In this document: positions 60,518 through 64,000 of the stretch, piece after piece
Numbering within the stretch: the first letter of the stretch is position 1
Layout of the letters: each line of letters begins with the position of its first letter
NCBI RefSeq assembly: GCF_002902945.1
Contig: NZ_CP026102.1
Coordinates: forward strand, 1,240,001-1,304,000
Reading direction: 5' to 3'
Origin: Paraburkholderia caribensis
GTDB lineage: Bacteria > Pseudomonadota > Gammaproteobacteria > Burkholderiales > Burkholderiaceae
DNA: 64,000 bases
Notes under the pieces: model-generated
Seen by the model: the letters and a program-made list of their open reading frames with translations, nothing else
Told to the model about the DNA's origin: nothing
Databases searched by the model: none
Made by a program: the position numbers and the translations under genes

Positions 60518-60856
60518 ATGACGGCAATCGCCAGCTGGCACGCGCATGTGTATTTCGATCAGGCGACCCGCGACGCCGCATGGACGCTGCGCGAAGCCAT
60601 CGAGGCGCAGTTCCACGGCAGATTCGAAATGGGGCGTTTTCACGAGCGTCCCGTCGGTCCGCATCCGATGTGGTCGTATCAGCTTGCTTTCGCCCCCGAG
60701 CTACTCGCGGAACTGTTTGCGTGGCTCGCGCTCAATCACGGCGCGCTCGACGTCTTCATCCATCCGAACACGGGCAACGCGCTGCGCGACCACCGCGATT
60801 GCGCGGCGTGGATCGGGCGCTCGTATCCGTTGAATCTCGCCGCGCTCGGCGGTTAG
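60518..60856 (+). CDS. DOPA 4,5-dioxygenase-like family protein
   Basis: This 112-aa protein of the DOPA 4,5-dioxygenase family has WHAHVYFD near the N-terminus and FHERPVGPHPMWSYQLAF, with conserved His residues that bind iron in plant and fungal betalain enzymes, then LNHGALDVFIHPNTG. Bacterial members are common and mostly uncharacterised. It lies 102 bases after the squalene/phytoene synthase gene and 54 bases before an MBL gene. Confidence 0.88.
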   Translation: MTAIASWHAHVYFDQATRDAAWTLREAIEAQFHGRFEMGRFHERPVGPHPMWSYQLAFAPELLAELFAWLALNHGALDVFIHPNTGNALRDHRDCAAWIGRSYPLNLAALGG

Positions 60857-60910
60857 CGCGTAGTCGGCGCGGCGCATCGTTGCGCGCGCAGCGCGCATGG
60901 AGGTCGGCTC

Positions 60911-61642
60911 ATGACGGTCACCAACGCGGTGTCGGGCACCAACGTCCATGAAGTCGCGGACGGCATGTACCGGATCAACACGCCTGTGTTCTTCGAAGGC
61001 GGGCCAGGCGGCTTCTCCTTCAACCAGTATCTGATCGTCGACGACGCGCCGCTGCTCTTTCATACCGGCCCGCGCAGGATGTTCGCGCTCGTGCGCGAAG
61101 CGGTCGCGTCCGTGTTGCCGCCCGAGCGGCTGCGGCATATCGCGTTCTCGCATGTCGAAGCGGACGAGTGCGGCTCGCTCAACGAATGGCTCGCCGCCGC
61201 GCCGCAGGCGCTGCCGCTGTGCAGCGGCGTCGCCAAGCTGGTGTCCATCGACGATCTCGCCGACCGGCCCGCGCGCGGCCTCGAAGACGGCGAAACCGTC
61301 GATCTCGGACGCCACCGGCTGCGCTGGCTCGCGACGCCGCATCTGCCGCATGCGTGGGAGTGCGGGATGCTGTTCGACGAGACGACCCAGACGCTGCTGT
61401 GCGGCGATCTGTTCACGCAAGGCGGCGCGGAGTTGCCCGCCGTGACGGGCGCAGACATTCTCGGTCCCAGCGAGGCGTTCCGGCGCAGCATGGATTACTA
61501 CTCGCACACGAAACATGGCGACGCGATGCTGGAGCGGCTCGCCGCGCTCGAGCCGCACACGCTCGCGTGCATGCACGGCAGTGCGTGGCAAGGCGACGGC
61601 GCCTCGCTGCTTCGCGCGCTGGCGGTGTCGCTGCGCGAGTGA
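60911..61642 (+). CDS. Di-iron MBL-fold protein of the oxygen-binding (ODP-like) type, no flavodoxin domain
   Basis: This 243-aa protein is related to the diiron domain of flavodiiron (FprA) proteins. The first metal motif is H81-x-E83-x-D85 (FSHVEADECG), replacing the HxHxDH of hydrolytic MBLs. Then comes HLPHAWE, CGDLF (a bridging Asp) and a late ACMHGSAW. Such domains bind O2 or NO; without a flavodoxin domain it needs another electron partner or acts as a sensor. It is downstream of a DOPA-dioxygenase-like gene. The function is unknown. Confidence 0.82.
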   Translation: MTVTNAVSGTNVHEVADGMYRINTPVFFEGGPGGFSFNQYLIVDDAPLLFHTGPRRMFALVREAVASVLPPERLRHIAFSHVEADECGSLNEWLAAAPQALPLCSGVAKLVSIDDLADRPARGLEDGETVDLGRHRLRWLATPHLPHAWECGMLFDETTQTLLCGDLFTQGGAELPAVTGADILGPSEAFRRSMDYYSHTKHGDAMLERLAALEPHTLACMHGSAWQGDGASLLRALAVSLRE

Positions 61643-61812
61643 GCGGGCCGCGCTGACGTATTGATGCATTGACGCGGTGGCGCGGCACGCCCAGCGCTTG
61701 CGCCGCAGCGCAGCAAATGTTTTTTCGCGCGCGCTGTCGATTCCCGTCGTCGCCGCTCGTCGTCATGGTAAGCGGGCATATCGTCCGCTATTTCCCAGCA
61801 AGGACGACGACG

Positions 61813-62466
61813 ATGACCTTGACGCTCTACGCCCATCCATTTTCTTCGTACTGCCAGAAGGCGCTCACCGCGCTCTACGAGAACGGCACGCCGTTCGACT
61901 ACCGCCGGCTCGACGAACCCGGCGCGATGGATGAACTCGCCGCGCGCTGGCCGATCCGGCGCTTTCCGCTGCTTGTCGACGACGGACGCACGATCGCCGA
62001 GGCGACCGTCATCATCGAGCATCTCGGCCTGCATCATCCCGGCCCGGTCCAACTGCTTCCCGACGATCCGCGCGCGGCGCTCGACGTGCGTTTCATGGAC
62101 CGTTTCTTCGACAACTACATCGCCACGCCGCAGCAGAAGATCGTCTTCGACAGCCTGCGCAGCGAGAGCGAACGCGATGCCCGCGGCGTCGCCGATGCGC
62201 GCGCGCTGCTCGATGTCGCGTACGCGTGGCTCGACAACAGGATGAAAGACCGCGAGTGGGCGGCAGGCAAGCACTTCAGTCTCGCGGATTGCGGCGCGGC
62301 ACCGTTTCTCTTCTATGCCGACTGGACGCACCGGATCGACCCGAAGTTCGAATACGTGGTCGCGTATCGCAAGCGTCTGTTGAAACGGCCTTCGTTCGCG
62401 CGCGCCGTCGAGGAAGCGCGGCCTTATCGTCATCTGTTTCCGCTCGGCGTGCCGGAGCGCGACTGA
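61813..62466 (+). CDS. Glutathione S-transferase family protein
   Basis: This 217-aa protein has an N-terminal thioredoxin-like domain (LTLYAHPFSSYCQKALTALYENG, with SSYC as the possible active site, and the cis-Pro loop RRFPLLVDDG, then IAEATVIIEHL) and a C-terminal helical domain with the N-capping Asp region HFSLADCGAAPFLF. The start at 61813 follows AAGGAC at 10 bases. The substrate is unknown. It is followed after 33 bases by a DUF899 gene. Confidence 0.9.
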   Translation: MTLTLYAHPFSSYCQKALTALYENGTPFDYRRLDEPGAMDELAARWPIRRFPLLVDDGRTIAEATVIIEHLGLHHPGPVQLLPDDPRAALDVRFMDRFFDNYIATPQQKIVFDSLRSESERDARGVADARALLDVAYAWLDNRMKDREWAAGKHFSLADCGAAPFLFYADWTHRIDPKFEYVVAYRKRLLKRPSFARAVEEARPYRHLFPLGVPERD

Positions 62467-62499
62467 TTCCGTGGCTCGTCAACTGAATGGGAGGCTCTG

Positions 62500-63210
62500 A
62501 TGTCTTCTGCATCTTCTCTTGTGCCCGCCGCCGAGCTGGCCAAGCGCAACGGCCGGCACTATCCGAACGAGAGCGTCGAGTACCGCCGCGCCCGCGACGC
62601 ACTGCTCGCGGAGGAAATCGAATTGCGCCGGCATATCGAACGCGTCGCGGAACAACGCCGCGCGCTGCCGCCGGGCGGCGACGTGACGGGCGATTACCGG
62701 TTCGTCGGCGAAACGGGACCCGTCGATCTCGCCGGGCTGTTCGGCGACAAGGACACGCTCGTGATCTACAGCTACATGTTCGGTCCGCAGCGCGAGCGGC
62801 CGTGTCCGATGTGCACGTCGCTACTGAGCGCGTGGGACGGCGAGGCGCGCGACATCGCGCAGCGCGTCGCGCTGGCCGTGGTCGCGCGTTCGCCGATCGA
62901 GCGGCTCCTGGCGTTCAAAAAGGAGCGCGGCTGGCGCGATCTGAAGCTGTATTCGGACGTGAACGGCGAGTACAGCCGCGATTTTGGCGCAATCAGCGAC
63001 GACGGCGGCGACGACGCGGCGTTTCAGGTCTTCACGCGCCGCGACGGCACGATCCGTCATTTTTATGCGGTCGAGATGGGCTTCCCGACTGTCGATCCCG
63101 GTCAGGACCCGCGCGGCGCGCCGGATCTGATGCCGATGTGGACGATCTTCGACATGACGCCCGAAGGTCGCGATCCGCATTGGTATCCGAAGCTCGACTA
63201 CACCCGGTGA
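62500..63210 (+). CDS. DUF899 family thioredoxin-like protein
   Basis: This 236-aa protein of the DUF899 family has a thioredoxin-like fold. The motif RPCPMCTSLLSAWDGE carries the Cys pair C102 and C105. YSYMFGP before it, VVARSPIERLLAFKKERGW and the C-terminal PMWTIFDMTPEGRDPHWYPKLDY are typical. A peroxiredoxin-like or disulfide activity is inferred from the fold and not shown. GGGAGG is 7 bases before the ATG. Confidence 0.88.
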   Translation: MSSASSLVPAAELAKRNGRHYPNESVEYRRARDALLAEEIELRRHIERVAEQRRALPPGGDVTGDYRFVGETGPVDLAGLFGDKDTLVIYSYMFGPQRERPCPMCTSLLSAWDGEARDIAQRVALAVVARSPIERLLAFKKERGWRDLKLYSDVNGEYSRDFGAISDDGGDDAAFQVFTRRDGTIRHFYAVEMGFPTVDPGQDPRGAPDLMPMWTIFDMTPEGRDPHWYPKLDYTR

Positions 63211-63330
63211 CGTCAACGCGCGGCTCGCCGCCGACCAGGTAGCCGCGTGCACATCAAGACAGGCATGAGGGCGAACGTGATCGCGCCGCGAGCATGCGGC
63301 GCTCGCGCTGTTCGCAGGCGGGCGCAGGTG

Positions 63331-63696
63331 CTAGTCGGCGACGCGCTTGTCGGCGAGCGCGCGTTCGCAGTCGCCGAGCACGGCGACGACGAGGCGCGCC
63401 TGAGCGTCGAGTTCGTCGGTGTCGAGAATTTCTTCGACGGCATCGCGCGCCCAGTCGGCTTCCACAAACGATGCGTGCCGCTGCGCGATGTCGAGCGCGA
63501 TGGCCGACAGCCTCGCGATGCATAACCAGTCGGCTGTGCGCCCGTGCCGGTCGAGCCACTTGTGCGCGGCCTCTACGTGGAAGGACGGTGAGGGCCAGGT
63601 CTCGTTCAGATACCAGGCACCCAGGCTTCCGCACGTGAGCCAGCACAGCAGCTCCACGCGGTCGCGTTGGCTTAGAAGATGGCGTACATCACTCAT
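63331..63696 (-). CDS. Conserved-looking protein of unknown function
   Basis: This 121-aa protein starts MSDVRHLLSQRDRVELLCWL and is mainly helical, with many Trp and His (LNETWPSPSFHVEAAHKWLDRHG, then FVEADWARDAVEEIL). There is no signal peptide. I do not recognise a family. The ATG at 63696 is chosen by context. It is convergent with the DUF899 gene. Confidence 0.5.
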   Translation of the reverse strand: MSDVRHLLSQRDRVELLCWLTCGSLGAWYLNETWPSPSFHVEAAHKWLDRHGRTADWLCIARLSAIALDIAQRHASFVEADWARDAVEEILDTDELDAQARLVVAVLGDCERALADKRVAD

Positions 63697-63907
63697 GGCG
63701 ACGCTCGCGAAGGTAACGGATATGACGTGAGTTCCGCGTAGCAAAGCTCGAACCCGTGTGTGTACGACAATAACACGACGTTGTGCCTTGCACGACAGGG
63801 TTTAACCGGATTCTGGCTGCCCGGGTGATGGGGAATGTGGGTTGACCGACAATCACGCGCGCTTGCTGCACTGCATTGCACGGGCACAGTGCAGCGCGGC
63901 TCGCGTG

Positions 63908-64000
63908 CTAGCGCGAGCAGGTCGGCTGTGAATCGGCCGATGCGTCGAGGCGGATCATCTGGCCGTGATGGAGAACGGTGAATGCATCATCGGGCAGGCC
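63908..64000 (-). CDS. C-terminal end of an unidentified gene running off the window
   Basis: On the minus strand the frame from the window edge encodes GLPDDAFTVLHHGQMIRLDA and ten further residues before a TAG at 63908-63910. Codon use is like that of its neighbours. The protein cannot be named from 30 residues. The start lies beyond base 64000. The gap 63697-63907 shows no gene. Confidence 0.4.
   Translation of the reverse strand, partial: GLPDDAFTVLHHGQMIRLDASADSQPTCSR

Noticed and set aside
1..64000. tRNA, rRNA and riboswitch search by eye
   Set aside because: No cloverleaf, GGTTCRANTCC-type T-loop in an intergenic context, or known riboswitch core was recognised; short RNAs could still be missed without a covariance search.

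Overview
The window looks like a chromosomal segment of a plant- or soil-associated member of the Burkholderiaceae, most likely Paraburkholderia or a close relative. The evidence is high GC content with GC-rich third codon positions, a truncated Burkholderia-type porin, an ACC deaminase with its Lrp-type regulator, a pectin/galacturonate locus, a GH1/sugar ABC operon and several small proteins typical of this group. The genus is an inference from gene content; no rRNA or tRNA is present to test it. I see no prophage, transposase or CRISPR array.

Layout. 1-0.8 kb: porin C-terminus. 0.9-6.4 kb: galacturonate locus (aldolase, uronate dehydrogenase and hexuronate transporter on the minus strand; a GH28 polygalacturonase-like lipoprotein on the plus strand), with palindromic sites between the divergent genes. 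6.6-9.2 kb: DUF4410 lipoprotein, then acdS (ACC deaminase) divergent from acdR. 9.2-17.7 kb: PAS-PAS hybrid kinase with two receivers, a UdgX-type uracil-DNA glycosylase, small acidic and glycine-zipper proteins, and an EEP/phospholipase D-VTT pair. 17.8-23.9 kb: Rieske/FAD oxidoreductase, an acyl-CoA dehydrogenase-like/methyltransferase/glycosyltransferase operon, and TetR divergent from an MBL hydrolase. 24.8-31.9 kb: RidA, a Tat-exported aldo-keto reductase, and an msrB-dipZ-msrA operon for periplasmic methionine sulfoxide repair, divergent from an OmpR-type two-component system. 33-36 kb: a PotD-like binding protein overlapping a membrane diguanylate cyclase, which looks like an NspS/MbaA-type sensory pair. 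36-38.8 kb: small membrane protein, secreted repeat protein, acyltransferase. 39-46 kb: beta-glucosidase, sugar ABC transporter and LacI regulator, with a perfect LacI-type operator. 46.9-49.7 kb: aldehyde dehydrogenase, a small unknown protein and DUF302. 50.6-56.9 kb: LysR divergent from an aminotransferase/class II aldolase/ketopantoate-reductase-like/P450 cluster, then a PLP dehydratase. 57-64 kb: exporter-type ABC protein, squalene/phytoene synthase, DOPA-dioxygenase-like, di-iron MBL, GST, DUF899, and two poorly known proteins at the edge.

The most unusual structure is not a gene. Four copies of a roughly 608-bp nested palindromic element lie at 24055-24663, 31952-32560, 46021-46630 and 49798-50404. 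Each is bounded by two copies of the same 34-nt perfect hairpin in opposite orientation. Each also carries an internal 21-25 bp inverted repeat around a conserved asymmetric core of about 83-91 nt, and short GCGCTGGCATCCGCG-type repeats flank it on both sides, pointing inward. All four sit directly downstream of a plus-strand gene. They contain no transposase and only spurious reading frames.
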